From NCBI RefSeq assembly GCF_000004195.4, contig NC_030683.2, positions 2,686,581-2,750,580 of the forward strand: a DNA stretch of 64,000 nt. Direction: 5' to 3'. The notes under the pieces are model-generated. The model ran no database searches, was not told the origin of the DNA, and saw only the letters and a list, made by a program, of their open reading frames with translations. The position numbers were made by a program, and so were the translations under genes. Shown here one piece after another: positions 46,277 through 59,552 of this stretch (its first letter is position 1; every line of letters starts with the position of its first letter). This stretch comes from Xenopus tropicalis. Its lineage: Eukaryota; Chordata; Amphibia; Anura; Pipidae.

Positions 46277-48240
46277 CACTGGGTTTATAGTTATGTGTAA
46301 CTGTCACTGTGTCTGTCCCTTTCCCTTCCCTGCACTGCTGGTTCTGACTCCTGATACAACTCCCCAATATCCATTCATTCCTCATTCTCACTGGGTTTAT
46401 AGTTATGTGTAACTGTCACTGTGTCTGTCCCTTTCCCTTCTCTGCACTGCTGGTTCTGACTCCTGATACAACTCCCCAATATCCATTCATTCCTCATTCT
46501 CACTGGGTTTATAGTTATGTGTAACTGTCACTGTGTCTGTCCCTTTCCCTTCCCTGCACTGCTGGTTCTGACTCCTGATACAACTCCCCAATATCCATTC
46601 ATTCCTCATTCTCACTGGGTTTATAGTTATGTGTAACTGTCACTGTGTCTGTCCCTTTCCCTTCCCTGCACTGCTGGTTCTGACTCCTGATACAACTCCC
46701 CAATACCCATTCATTCCTCATTCTCACTGGGTTTATAGTTATGTGTAACTGTCACTGTGTCTGTCCCTTTCCCTTCCCTGCACTGCTGGTTCTGACTCCT
46801 GATACAACTCCCCAATATCCATTCATTCCTCATTCTCACTGGGTTTATAGTTATGTGTAACTGTCACTGTGTCTGTCCCTTTCCCTTCCTCTGCACTGCT
46901 GGTTCTGACTCCTGATACAACTCCCCAATATCCATTCATTCCTCATTCTCACTGGGTTTATAGTTATGTGTAACTGTCACTGTGTCTGTCCCTTTCCCTT
47001 CCCTGCACTGCTGGTTCTGACTCCTGATACAACTCCCCAATATCCATTCATTCCTCATTCTCACTGGGTTTATAGTTATGTGTAACTGTCACTGTGTCTG
47101 TCCCTTTCCCTTCCCTGCACTGCTGGTTCTGACTCCTGATACAACTCCCCAATACCCATTCATTCCTCATTCTCACTGGGTTTATAGTTATGTGTAACTG
47201 TCACTGTGTCTGTCCCTTTCCCTTCCCTGCACTGCTGGTTCTGACTCCTGATACAACTCCCCAATATCCATTCATTCCTCATTCTCACTGGGTTTATAGT
47301 TATGTGTAACTGTCACTGTGTCTGTCCCTTTCCCTTCCCTGCACTGCTGGTTCTGACTCCTGATACAACTCCCCAATATCCATTCATCCCTCATTCTCAC
47401 TGGGTTTATAGTTATGTGTAACTGTCACTGTGTCTGTCCCTTTCCCTTCTCTGCACTGCTGGTTCTGACTCCTGATACAACTCCCCAATACCCATTCATT
47501 CCTCATTCTCACTGGGTTTATAGTTATGTGTAACTGTCACTGTGTCTGTCCCTTTCCCTTCCCTGCACTGCTGGTTCTGACTCCTGATACAACTCCCCAA
47601 TACCCATTCATTCCTCATTCTCACTGGGTTTATAGTTATGTGTAACTGTCACTGTGTCTGTCCCTTTCCCTTCCCTGCACTGCTGGTTCTGACTCCTGAT
47701 ACAACTCCCCAATATCCATTCATCCCTCATTCTCACTGGGTTTATAGTTATGTGTAACTGTCACTGTGTCTGTCCCTTTCCCTTCCCTGCACTGCTGGTT
47801 CTGACTCCTGATACAACTCCCCAATATCCATTCATCCCTCATTCTCACTGGGTTTATAGTTATGTGTAACTGTCACTGTGTCTGTCCCTTTCCCTTCCCT
47901 GCACTGCTGGTTCTGACTCCTGATACAACTCCCCAATATCCATTCATCCCTCATTCTCACTGGGTTTATAGTTATGTGTAACTGTCACTGTGTCTGTCCC
48001 TTTCCCTTCCCTGCACTGCTGGTTTCTGACTCCTGATACAACTCCCCAATATCCATTCATTCCTCATTCTCACTGGGTTTATAGTTATGTGTAACTGTCA
48101 CTGTGTCTGTCCCTTTCCCTTCCCTGCACTGCTGGTTCTGACTCCTGATACAACTCCCCAATATCCATTCATTCCTCATTCTCACTGGGTTTATAGTTAT
48201 GTGTAACTGTCACTGTGTCTGTCCCTTTCCCTTCTCTGCA
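46277..48240. repeat. 112-bp satellite (unrelated to the MITE module)
   Basis: About 17.5 very uniform copies of CACTGGGTTTATAGTTATGT ... CTGTCCCTTTCCCTTCCCTG ... ACTCCTGATACAACTCCCCA. Period 112 bp (46277 and 46389). The last unit breaks off inside CTTCTCTGCACTG and joins a MITE. Confidence 0.97.
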
Positions 48241-48556
48241 CTGACCCCGGCAGCCAAACCCTATTGCTCTGCGAGGCTCCAGTTTTATTGTTATTGTTAC
48301 TTTTTATTCCTTATCTTTCTATTCAGTCCCTCCCCTATTCATATACCAGCCTCTCATTCAAACTCTGTGGTTGCCAATGTAATTTGGACCCTAGCAACAA
48401 AATAGCTGTTGAAACTCCAGACTGCAGAGCTGCTGAACAAAAAGTGAAATAACTAAAAAACTACAAATAATATAAAATGAAGACCAATTGCAAACTGTCT
48501 CAGAATATCACTCTCTACGTCATACTAAAAGTTAACTCAATGTTGAACAGCCCCTT
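48241..48556. mobile_element. TTAA-type frog MITE, 5'-truncated at the satellite border
   Basis: It begins abruptly within CTGACCCCGGCAGCC and continues to CAGAATATCACTCTCTACGT and CAGCCCCTTGAA. The missing left part should precede GGGGTCACTGACCCC, so the satellite replaced or deleted it. Confidence 0.75.
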
Positions 48557-49085
48557 GAATGGTTTCAGTTTACAGAAAGACGGGGTCTATTTTCTCGTGC
48601 CCAACACTGCGCCTGTGTGTGTAGATGAGCCCCTTTAACCCTCCGCATTCCCAATCCCACAGCAGGGGAGTTCGGCTATCGATGTGTTAAATCCTGACAT
48701 TACCAAATACCTCCGACAACACAATATTTGGGGGGGAAAGACAAAACGAGCAGATTTTGGGAGAGTGAAATTCAAGCCGCGGGCGTGAGTGGGAGCTAAG
48801 CACCCAGATTTGTACATTCCGCACGTCTCCCACTGGGGCCCGGAGGGAAAGCGCGGGTTTTGCTTACGCCCCAGATCTCTGCCTTCCCTTCCAAGTCACA
48901 CACAAGTGTAAGCTGCCCCCACATGTGGGACAATACTCGGCGCTGGCGCGGGGGGCACGGCCCCCAATGCTCTGTGTGTCGGTATGGGCACAGCTGGGAG
49001 GCAAATCCGCTGCCCTAATCTGCCGGAATTCCAGCCGGCCCGCGGAGAGGAGGATTGTGGGAACTAACAATAATATATATTTGTA
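48557..49085 (-). promoter_or_regulatory. CpG-rich block, possible promoter
   Basis: This is the only CpG-dense non-repetitive stretch of the region (AAGCCGCGGGCGTGAG, CGGCGCTGGCGCGGGG, CCAGCCGGCCCGCGGAG). On the minus strand a TATA-like run (ATACAAATATATATTATTG) precedes it, and the donor-like GGGGC|GTAAGC lies within it (near 48866). It would sit about 5.5 kb upstream of candidate exon 1 and could be the rbm20 promoter with a non-coding first exon. This is inference only. Confidence 0.3.
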
Positions 49086-49149
49086 TATTTACACCCCCCC
49101 CCCAGTAATGGGGCAGATTTAGGCCCATTCAGAGTTGGGAGACAGGGGT

Positions 49150-52100
49150 GCTACTGTAGGCAAATATGCCCCTACATCATGTGACCCCCCTATCCCCCAT
49201 TGCTACACAGGCACACAGCCAGGGATTCCCCTACATCATGTGACCCCCCTATCCCCCATTGCTACACAGGCACACAGCCAGGGGTTCCCCTACATCATGT
49301 GACCCCCTAACCCCATTGCTACACAGGCACACAGCCAGGGGTTCCCCTACATCATGTGACCCCTATCCCCCACTCAGGGGTTCCCTACATCATGTGACCC
49401 CTAACCCCCATTGCTACACAGGCACACAGCCAGGGGTGCCCCTACATCATGTGACCCCTATCCCCATTGCTACACAGGCACACAGCCAGGGGTGCCCCTA
49501 CATCATGTGACCCCCTATCCCCCATTGCTACACAGGCACACAGCCAGGGGTGCCCCTACATCATGTCACCCCCTATCCCCCATTGCTACACAGGCACACA
49601 GCCAGGGGTGCCCCTACTCATGTGACCCCTAACCCCCATTGCTACACAGGCACACAGCCAGGGGTGCCCCTACATCATGTGACCCCTATCCCCCATTGCT
49701 ACACAGGCACACAGCCAGGGGTGCCCCTACATCATGTGACCCCTATCCCCCATTGCTACACAGGCACACAGCCAGGGGTGCCCCTACATCATGTGACCCC
49801 TATCCCCATTGCTACACAGGCACACAGCCAGGGGTCCCCTACATCATGTGACCCCCTATCCCCCATTGCTACACAGGCACACAGCCAGGGGTGCCCCTAC
49901 ATCATGTGACCCCTATCCCCCATTGCTACACAGGCACACAGCCAGGGTGCCCCTACATCATGTGACCCCCTATCCCCCATTGCTACACAGGCACACAGCC
50001 AGGGGTGCCCCTACATCATGTGACCCCCTATCCCCCATTGCTACACAGGCACACAGCCAGGGGGTTGCCCCTACATCATGTGACCCCTATCCCCCATTGC
50101 TACACAGGCACACAGCCAGGGGTGCCCCTACATCATGTGACCCCCTATCCCCCATTGCTACACAGGCACACAGCAGGGGTGCCCCTACATCATGTGACCC
50201 CCTATCCCATTGCTACACAGGCACACAGCAGGGTGGTGGACCCCTATCCCCATTGCTACACAGGCACACAGCCAGGGGTGCCTACTCATGTGACAGAGCG
50301 CTGTCACCCCTACCCCATTGCTACACGGGCACACAGCCAGGGGTGCCCCTACATCATGTGACCCCCTAACCCCCATTGCTACACAGGCACACAGCCAGGG
50401 GTTCCCCTACATCATGTGACAGAGCGCTGTGACCCCCTAACCCCCATTGCTACACAGGCACACAGCCAGGGGTGCCCCTACATCATGTGACCCCCTATCC
50501 CCCATTGCTACACAGGCACACAGCCAGGGGTGCCCCTACATCATGTGACCCCCTATCCCCCATTGCTACACAGGCACACAGCCAGGGGTTCCCCTACATC
50601 ATGTGACAGAGCGCTGTCACCCGCATTTTCCTAACCCCCATTGCGAAACACGGGCACACAGCAGGGTGCCCCTACATCATGAACCTATCCCGCATTGCTA
50701 CAACAGGCAGCACAGCCAGGGGTTCCCTACATATGTCACCCCTATCCCCCATTGCTACATCAGGCCACAGCCAGGGGTGCCCTCATATCGTGACGGCGGC
50801 TGTCCCCCTAACCCATTGCTTACACAGGCACACGCCAGGGCTGCCCTACATCATGTGCCCTCTATCCCCTTTCTACACAGGACATTCAGCCAGGGTTTCC
50901 CCTACATCATGTCACCTCCTATCCGCCATTGCTACACAGGCACACAGCCAGGGGTCCCTACATCTCTGTCACCCCACTCCCATTGCTACAACAGGCACAC
51001 AGCAGGGGTTTCCCCTAGACATGTGACAGAGCGCGTGTGACCCGCCTAAACCCATTGCTACACAGGCACACAAGCCAGGGTGCCCCTACATCATGTACAG
51101 AGCGCTGTGACCCCTTCCCTCCATTGCTACACGGCACAACAGCCAGGGTGCCTACCTCATGTGACAGATGCGCTGGTGACCTCCTAACCCGCATTGCACA
51201 ACAGGCAGCACAGCAGGGGTTCCCACTACATCATGTGACCCCCTATCCCCATTGCCTACACAGGCAACAGCCAGGGGTCCCTACATCATGTGACCGCCCT
51301 TCCCATTGTACAACACAGGGCAACACAGCCAGGGCGTGCCTACATCAGTGACCCCAATCCCATTGCTACACAGGCACCAGCCAGGGTGCCCTACATCATT
51401 GACCGCCTATCCCCATTGCTACACGGCACACAGCCAGGGGTGCCCCTCATCATGTGACCCCTAGTCCCCATTGCTAACAGGCACACAGAGGGGTGCCCCC
51501 TACATCATGTGACCCCCTATTCCCCCATTGCTAACACAGCATCACGCCAGGGGTTTCCCCTACATCATGTGACCCTAACCCCCAATTGCTAAACAGGCAC
51601 CAGCCAGGGGTTCCCTACATCATGTCAACCCCTAACCCCATTGCTACAAACGGGCACACAGCCAGGGGTTCCCCTAACATCATGTCACCCCTAACCCCAT
51701 TGCTACCAACGGGCACACAGCCAGGGGTTCCCCTACATCATGTTCACCCCTAACCCCCATTGCTACACAGGCACAGCAGCCGGGGTTCCCCTACATCATG
51801 TCACTCCCCTACCCCATTGCTACACGGGCAACAGCAGGGGTTCCCCTACATCATGTCACCCCTAACCCATTGCTACACAGGCTTACAACACGCCAAGGGG
51901 TGCCCTACATCATGTGACCCCCTAACCCCCATCTGCTTACACAGGCACACAGCCAGGGGTTCCTCTACATATAGTGACGAGCCGCTGTCACCCCCTAACC
52001 CCATTGCTACACGGGCAACACAGCCAGGGGTGCCCCTACAATCATGTGACAGAGCGCTGTGACCCCTAACGCCCCTTGCACAACGGCAACAGCACCAGGG

Positions 52101-55100
52101 GGTGCCCCTACAATATGTGACCCCATCCCCATCCTGCTACCAGGCACACAGCAGGGCTGCACTACATCATGTCACCCCCTAACCCCCATTGCTACACAGG
52201 CAACACAGCCCAGGGTCCCCTATCATGTGACCCCCTATCACCCCATTGCTAAACATGGCACAGCCAGGGTTCCCCCGACATCATGTCACCCTATCCCCCA
52301 TTCTACATCACAGGCAACTATCAGCAGGGTTGCCCCTACATCAATTGACAAGAGCGCTCTGGACCCCTAACCATTGCTACAACAGGCAACACAGCCAGGG
52401 CTGCCCCTACATCATGTCACCTCCTATCCCCCATTGCTACATAAGGCACACAGCCAGGGGTTTCCCCTACATCATGTCCCACCCTATCCCCCAATTGCTA
52501 CACAGGCACACAGCAGGGGTGCCCCTACATCATGTGACAGGCGCTGCTGACCCCTAACCCCCATTGCTACACAGGCACAAGCCAGGTTCCCCTACAATCA
52601 TGTGACAGAGCGCTTGACCCTAACCCCCATTGCTACAGCAGGCACAGCCAGGGCTGCCCCTACAATCCATGTGACCCCGCTATCCGCCATTGCTACACAG
52701 GCACACAGCAGGGCTGCCCTACATCATGTGACCCCCTAACCCCATTGTACACAGCACACAGCCAGGGGTGCCCCTACATATGTGACCCCCCTATCCCCCT
52801 TGCTACAACAGGCACACAGCAGGGGTCCCTACATCATGTGACCCGCCTATCCCCATCTGCTACACAGGCAACCAGCCAGGGGGTTCCCCTACAACATCAT
52901 GTCACCCTAACCCCCATTGCTACACGGGCACACAGCCAGGGGTTCCCCTACATCAGTTCACCCCCTAAACCCCCATTGCTACACGGGCACAACAAGCAGG
53001 GGTTCCTACATCATGTGACAGAGCGCTGTCACCCCCTAACCCCCATTGCTTAGCACGGCACACAAGCCAGGGGTGCCCTAACATCATGTGACAGAGGCTG
53101 TGACCACCCTAAACCCCCATCTGCCTACACAGGCACAACCAGCCAGGGTGCCACAACCTACATCATGGACCCCTAATCCCTTGCTACACAGGCACACAGC
53201 CAGGGGTTTCCCCTACATCATGTCACCCCTATCCCCCATTGCTACACAGGCACACAGCAGGTGCCCTACTCATGGTGACAGAGCGCTGTCACCCCTAACC
53301 CCCATTGCTTACACAGGCCAACAGCAGGGGGCCCTACATCATCGTGAACAGAGCGCTGTGACCCCCTATCCCCCATGCTACACGGGCACACAGCCAGGGG
53401 TGCCCCTACATCATGTGACAGAGCGCTGTGACCCCCTAACCCCATTGCTACACCAGGCACACAGCCAGGGTTCCCCTACTCAGTGACCCCCGCTATCCCA
53501 TTGCTAACACAGGCACACAGCCAGGGTTGCACTACAGTATGTCACCCTAACCCCCATGCCTTACACACAGGCACACAGCCAGGGTTCCCCTACATCATGT
53601 GACAGAAGCGCTGTACCCCCTAACCCCATTGCTACACAGCACACAGCCAGGCGGTGCCTACATCATGTGGACAGAGCGCTGTGGACCCCATATCCCCCAT
53701 TGCTACACGGGCACACAGCCAGGGGTGCCCCCCTACATCATGGACAGAGCGCTGTGACCCCTAACCCCCATTGCTACACAGGCAAACACAGCCAGGGTTC
53801 CCCTACATCAATGTGACCACCAACTATCCCCATTGCTACACAGGCAACACAACGCAGGGTGCCCCTACATCTGGACCCCCTAATCCCCCATTTGCACAAG
53901 GCACACAGCCAGGGTGCCCCTACATCATGTGACCCCCTATTCCCCCATTTGCTACACAGGCACACAGCCAGGGGTGCCCCTACATCATGTGACCCTATCC
54001 CCCATTGCTACACAAACACACGGGCACACAGCCAGGGGTTGCCCCTACAATCATGTGACCCGCCTATCCCCATTGCTCAACAGGCAACACAGCCAAGGGT
54101 GCCCTACAATCATGCTGACCCCTATCCCCATTGCTACACAGAGCACACAGCCAGGGGTTCCCCTACATCATGTGACCACCTAACCCCATTGCTACACAGG
54201 CAACAGCGGGGTTCCCCTACATCATGTCACCCCCTACCCCCATTGCTACACGGGCACACAGCCAGGGGTTCCCCTACATCATGTACCCCCTAAAACCATT
54301 GCTACAGGCACCAGCCAGGGGTGCCCCTACATCATGTGGACCCCCTAACCCCATTGCTACAACGGGCCCACAGCCAGGGGTTCCCTCATCATGTCACCCC
54401 CTAACCCCCATGCTACCGGCGCACACAGCCAGGGGTTCCCTACATCATGTCACCTAAACACCCCATTGCTACACAGGCACACAGCCAGGGGTTCCCTTAC
54501 ATCATGTCCCCCCTAACCCCCATTGCTACAACAGGCACAGCAGCCAGGGTTCCCTACATCATGGTGACAGAGCGCTGTCACCCCCTAAACCCCCAATGCT
54601 ACACGGGCACAGCCAGGGGTGCCCTACATCCATGTGACAGAGGCTGTGACCCCCTAACCCCATTGCAACACAGCACAACAGCCAGGGGGCCCCTACATCA
54701 TGTGACCCCCTATCCCCCATTGCTACACAGGGCACACAGCCAGGGGCTGCCCCATACTCATGTCACCCCTAACCCCTTGCTACACAGGCACACAGCCAGG
54801 GTTCCCTACAATCAGTGGACCCCCTACCCATTGCTACACAGGCACACAGCCAGGGGTTCCCCTAACATCATGTCACCCTCCTACCCCCATTGCTAAAACA
54901 CAGGCACACAGCCAGGTTCCCCTACATCATCGTCACCCCCTATCCCCCATTGCTACACAGCACACAGCAGGGGTTCCCCTACAATATGTTGACAGAGCGC
55001 TGTACCCCCTAACCCCATTGCACACAGGCAACAGCCAGGGGTCCCCTCCAATCATGTACAGAGCGCTGTCACCCCCTAACCCCATTGCTACAAACAGCAC

Positions 55101-56425
55101 ACAGCCCAGGCTGCCCCTTAACATCATGTGACCCCTATCCCCCATTGCTACACAAGGCACACAGCCAGCTGCCCTACATCAATGTCACCCCCTACCCCCA
55201 TTGCTACACAGGCAAATGTCAGCCAGGGTCCCCTACATCATGTGAACCCCCTCTCCCCCATTGCTACAACGGCACATCAGCAGGGGTTTCCCCTACATCA
55301 TGTCACCCCTAAACGCCCCATTGCTCACACGGGCACACAGCCAGGGGTTTCCCACTACATTCATGTCACCCTAACCTCCCATTGCTACACGGGCCATATT
55401 CCAGGCCAGGGGTTCCCCTAACATCATGTGACAGAGCGCTGTCACCCGCCTATCCCCCAATTGCTACATCAGGCACACAGCCAGGGGTTCCCCTACTCAT
55501 GTGAAACAGAGCGCTGTCCACCCCCTATCCCATTGCTACCGGGCAGCACAGCCAGGGTTCCCCTACCATCATGTCACCAACCCCAATTGCTACACGGGCA
55601 ACAGCCAGGGGTTCCCCTACATCATGTGACGAGAAAGTGTCACCCCCTATCCCCCATTGTCACACAGCACACAGCCAGGGTGCCCCTACATCATGTGACA
55701 GAGCGCTGTCACCCCCTAACCCCCATTGCTACACAGGCACACAGCCAGGGGTTCCCCTACATCATGTGACAGAGCGCTGTGACCCCCTATCCCCCATTGC
55801 TACACAGGCACACAGCCAGGGGTGCCCCTACATCATGTGACCCCCCTATCCCCCATTGCTACAACAGGCACCAGTCAGGGTTCCCTACATCAGTGACCCC
55901 CTAACCCCCATTGCTACACAGGCACACAGCCAGGGGTTCCCCTACATCATGTGACCCCCTAACCCCCATTGCTACACGGGCACACAGCCAGGGGTTCCCC
56001 TACATCATTGACCCCTAACCCCCATGCTACACGGGCACACAGCACAGGGTTCCCCCTACATCCTGTGACCCCGCTATCCCCATTGCTAACACAGGCACAC
56101 AGCCAGGGGTGCCCCTACATCATGTGACAGAGCACTGTACCCCCTAACCCCCATTGCTTACCAGGCACACAGCCAGGGTGCCCCTACATCATGTGACCCC
56201 CTATCCCCATTGCTACACAGCACACAGCCAGGGTGCCCCTCATCAATGTGACAGAGCGCTGTGACCCCCTATCCCCCATTGATACACAGCATCACAGCCA
56301 GGGGTGCCCCTACATCATGTGACCCCCTATCCCCCATTGCTACACAGGCACACAGCCAGGGGTGCCCCTACATCATGTGACCCCCTATCCCCCATTGCTA
56401 CACGGCACACAGTGTCCAACGGGGG
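49150..56425. repeat. 58-bp satellite, about 7.3 kb
   Basis: Well over 100 copies of CACACAGCCAGGGGTGCCCC then TACATCATGTGACCCCCTAT and CCCCCATTGCTACACAGG. Some units insert GACAGAGCGCTGTCACC, a second-level variant. The first 1.4 kb and last few hundred bases are clean; between about 50.6 and 56.3 kb single-base insertions and deletions are very frequent. No open frame here is credible. Confidence 0.97.
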
Positions 56426-58069
56426 CTCTGGGACATGGGACAAGAGGATGAATGATGGGAACATTCGGGAAGGGACAGTGAAAAGCCTTAGAAAAGCGCA
56501 ATGAGCCTGTGAATTCCCCTTGTGTGTGACCTTTCCCACCCCCTGAATGACAAGGTGCTGCTCGGCCCGACGATCCCCCTATTAATAGCAGCGAGAAACC
56601 AAAGCAGGTTCTGTTCAGTCTCTCGGATCGCCTGTCAGAAATCCCCACAACTATGGGAGCAGCCTTGTGTGGCGCCCACTGCCCTGTGTGCAACAACTGC
56701 TATGGGGGCACTGTGAGCGCTCGCCCCCAGGCTCCTGGTAAGGAACCCACCTGCGCATGAACTGCAACTCCCACCTTCCTCTAGTGATGAGAGTTATAGT
56801 TCTCTAGTGTTGAGAGTTATAGTTCTCTAGTGTGGGCTCCAGATATCAATCTCAGTAAGTACAGGGCTCCCCCCATACAAGTGGCCTCAGCAGCAACGCA
56901 CTGGCACCTAGTGCTGCCTATATAGGGGGTACAGAATGGGAACAATGGCGCCAGTAGGTGGGCACTGGGTCTATAGCAAATACAGCAATTAGGGGTGTTT
57001 AATTCACACAACCCCCCCCCTAGATCATGGCACATTGCTGGTTAAAGAACGTCAACCCCAATAATAATATTTTGCTTAATAAAAGAAAACATAATTCTAA
57101 GCAACTTTCCAATATGAATTTATTAAACATTTTTAGTGTGTGGCCTGATCTAGCGGGAGGTTTATGTAAACACAAACATTATACATTGCTGAATAATAAG
57201 AGGTGATTTTATTGATGATCAATTCAAATTTTATCAGATTAATATTTTGGGTTAAATTGTCCCTTAAGAGTGAAGACACACGGAGCTACTGAGTAGCAGC
57301 TACTAAACCCCAGGAAACCCCCTGCCATAGACAGTACTGAGAATTGCCTCTGCTAAACACACGTAGGGGCAATTATCAGTAAATGCTCAGCAGAGTCTGT
57401 TCCTGTAGCCGCTGCCTCACAGTATGGGGGTAGGGGCCCCTTATTTAGTAAATTCCAGATAATAAAGGACTATGGGGATAAGTGACCCGGTCACGTGACT
57501 AAGTGCCGCTAGGGGCAGGGGTATTTGGCTGCTGTATAATTGGTGATTTTATTGATGATCAATTCAAATTGTATCAGACTGGTAGGGGCTATGTACATAC
57601 AAACCCACCGCAGGTGATTGGGCAGCCCCCTGGGCAGTTAGGGAGTGGGGGGGCCCTGCAGGTGGGGCGCTACCCCGGTTCTGCCCACTCAGTTTGGGCT
57701 GCGCCACCTCTCGCAGGGGGCTGTCTGCGGACACAGCACTTTCACATCTGTCATTGGACGCAAGCTGTGCCTGTCAATCATCCCCCATCACAGGGGCCCC
57801 CCAGTGTTACCCGGACGCAGGGCCTACTGTGCGCACGCCACAAAGCAATAAACCAGACATTTATTGGGGTTTATTTAAAGATCTCTGTGCTGCCCATAGC
57901 AACGGCCGGCAGCTGCCACTGGGGCCCACTCCCCCCCAGGCACCGCAGTGTTAATAATGTCAACTCGCCCATTCCACTCACTGCATAGGGCAATGAATGG
58001 GTCCTTCCCTCAATAACAGCCAATTGTGGGGGTGGCACTCTCTGAGCAGGGGCTGGTCTGGTACTGGGA
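56426..58069. other. Unassigned sequence, first copy of a duplicated block
   Basis: From CACAGTGTCCAACGGGGGCT to GTCTGGTACTGGGACGCCAG. It repeats nearly base for base at 60941-62600. It contains short internal repeats (GAGAGTTATAGTTCTCTAGT twice; TTTTATTGATGATCAATTCA twice). No exon or RNA gene recognised. Confidence 0.6.
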
Positions 58070-59062
58070 CGCCAGGGGCCCCACCTTATATCCTCAGGCC
58101 CAGTCAGTGTCAGCCAGGGGCCCCACCTTATATCCTCAGGCCCAGTCAGTGTCAGCCAGGGGCCCCACCTTATATCCTCAGGCCCAGTCAGTGTCAGCCA
58201 GGGGCCCCACCTTATATCCTCAGGCCCAGTCAGAGTCAGCCAGGGGTCCTCAGGCCCAGTCAGAGTCAGCCAGGGGCCCCACCTTATATCCTCAGGCCCA
58301 GTCAGTGTCGGACAGGGGCCCCACCTTATATCCTCAGGCCAGTCAGTGTCGGAGGGGCCCCACTTATATCCTCAGGCCCAGTCAGTGTCGGACAAGGGGT
58401 GCCCCACCTTATATCCTCAGGCCCAGTCAGTGTCGGACAAGGGTGCCAGGGGTCCCACCTTATATCCTCAGGCCCAGTCAGTGTCAGACAGGGGCCCCAC
58501 CTTATATCCCAGGCCCAGTCAGAGTCAGCCAGGGTCAGGCCCAGTCAGAGTCAGCCAGGGGCCCCACCCCTCCAGTCAGAGTCAGCCAGGGGCCCCACTT
58601 ATATCCTCAGGCCCAGTCAGAGTCAGCCAGGGGCCCCACCTTATATCCTCAGGCCCAGTCAGTCAGTGTCAGCCAGGGGCCCACCTTATATCCTCAGGCC
58701 CAGTCAGTGTCGGACAAGGGTGCCAGGGGTCCCACCTTATATCCTCAGGCCCAGTCAGTGTCAGACAGGGGTGCCAGGGGCCCCACCTTATATCCTCAGG
58801 CCCAGTCAGTGTCAGGGTCAGACAGGGGTGCCAGGGGCCCCACTTTATATCCTCAGGCCCAGTCAGTGTCAGACAGGGGTGCCAGGGGCCCCACTTTATA
58901 TCCTCAGGCCCAGTCAGTGTCAGACAGGGGCCCCACCTTATATCCTCAGGCCCAGTCAGTGTCAGACAGGGGTGCCAGGGGCCCCACCATATATCCTCAG
59001 GCCCAGTCAGTGTCAGACAGGGGTGCCAGGGGCCCCACCTTATATCCTCAGGCCCAGTGTCC
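58070..59062. repeat. 42-bp minisatellite, copy 1
   Basis: About 23 copies of GGCCCCACCTTATATCCTCA then GGCCCAGTCAGTGTCAGCCA, with variants carrying GGGTGCCAG. The unit is a multiple of three, so long frames (GAPPYILRPSQCQP type) stay open in several frames. It includes truncated units around 58340-58600. Confidence 0.96.
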
Positions 59063-59552
59063 AAACAATTTTATTATTATTATGGTATTGTAGTATATTA
59101 TAAAGTACAATCTGGATACACAGCACAGAATAAATTTACATTACACAGTAGGGATGCACCAAATCCACTTTTGTATTTACATTACAGATGGAACTGACTG
59201 TATTGGGCCTTTCCATTTAAAGAAACGGGGGTGTCGCTCTTTCTGAACTGCAGATTAAGGCATTTTATATAGAATTCAAAGTTGGCCCAGGTTCTGGTCC
59301 GATTGCCATCTTGGAGTCAGAAGGGACTTTTTTTTTTTGCCTTCAAACTGGCAGTTGGACATGAAAGGGTGAAGTGGATGGACACGTTACTTTATAATGG
59401 TGTCAGGTCCGAAATGAAAATCCAGCTGGTTGGGCCCTAATGCAATTACATGGGGTGGATTTAGGGGCAGAATTACTTCATTACGATACTATCATTAAAC
59501 GCCATCATTTCCCATTTTTTTATTTTCAAATTCATCAGAATGGTTTTCCCAT
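59063..59552. other. Unassigned sequence up to the gap, with one hAT MITE end
   Basis: GTAGGGATGCACCAAATCCA (near 59148) is the left end of the TAGGGATGCA hAT family without a matching right end. Bases to 59273 are repeated at 63786-64000. Confidence 0.5.

Noticed and set aside
49150..56425. CRISPR-like regular repeat structure
   Set aside because: Units are contiguous with no unique spacers, in a vertebrate genome; it is a satellite.
57997..59103. Long overlapping frames of GAPPYILRPSQCQP type (and the pair at 62524-63924)
   Set aside because: The 42-bp minisatellite keeps two or three frames open at once; none has unique coding sequence.
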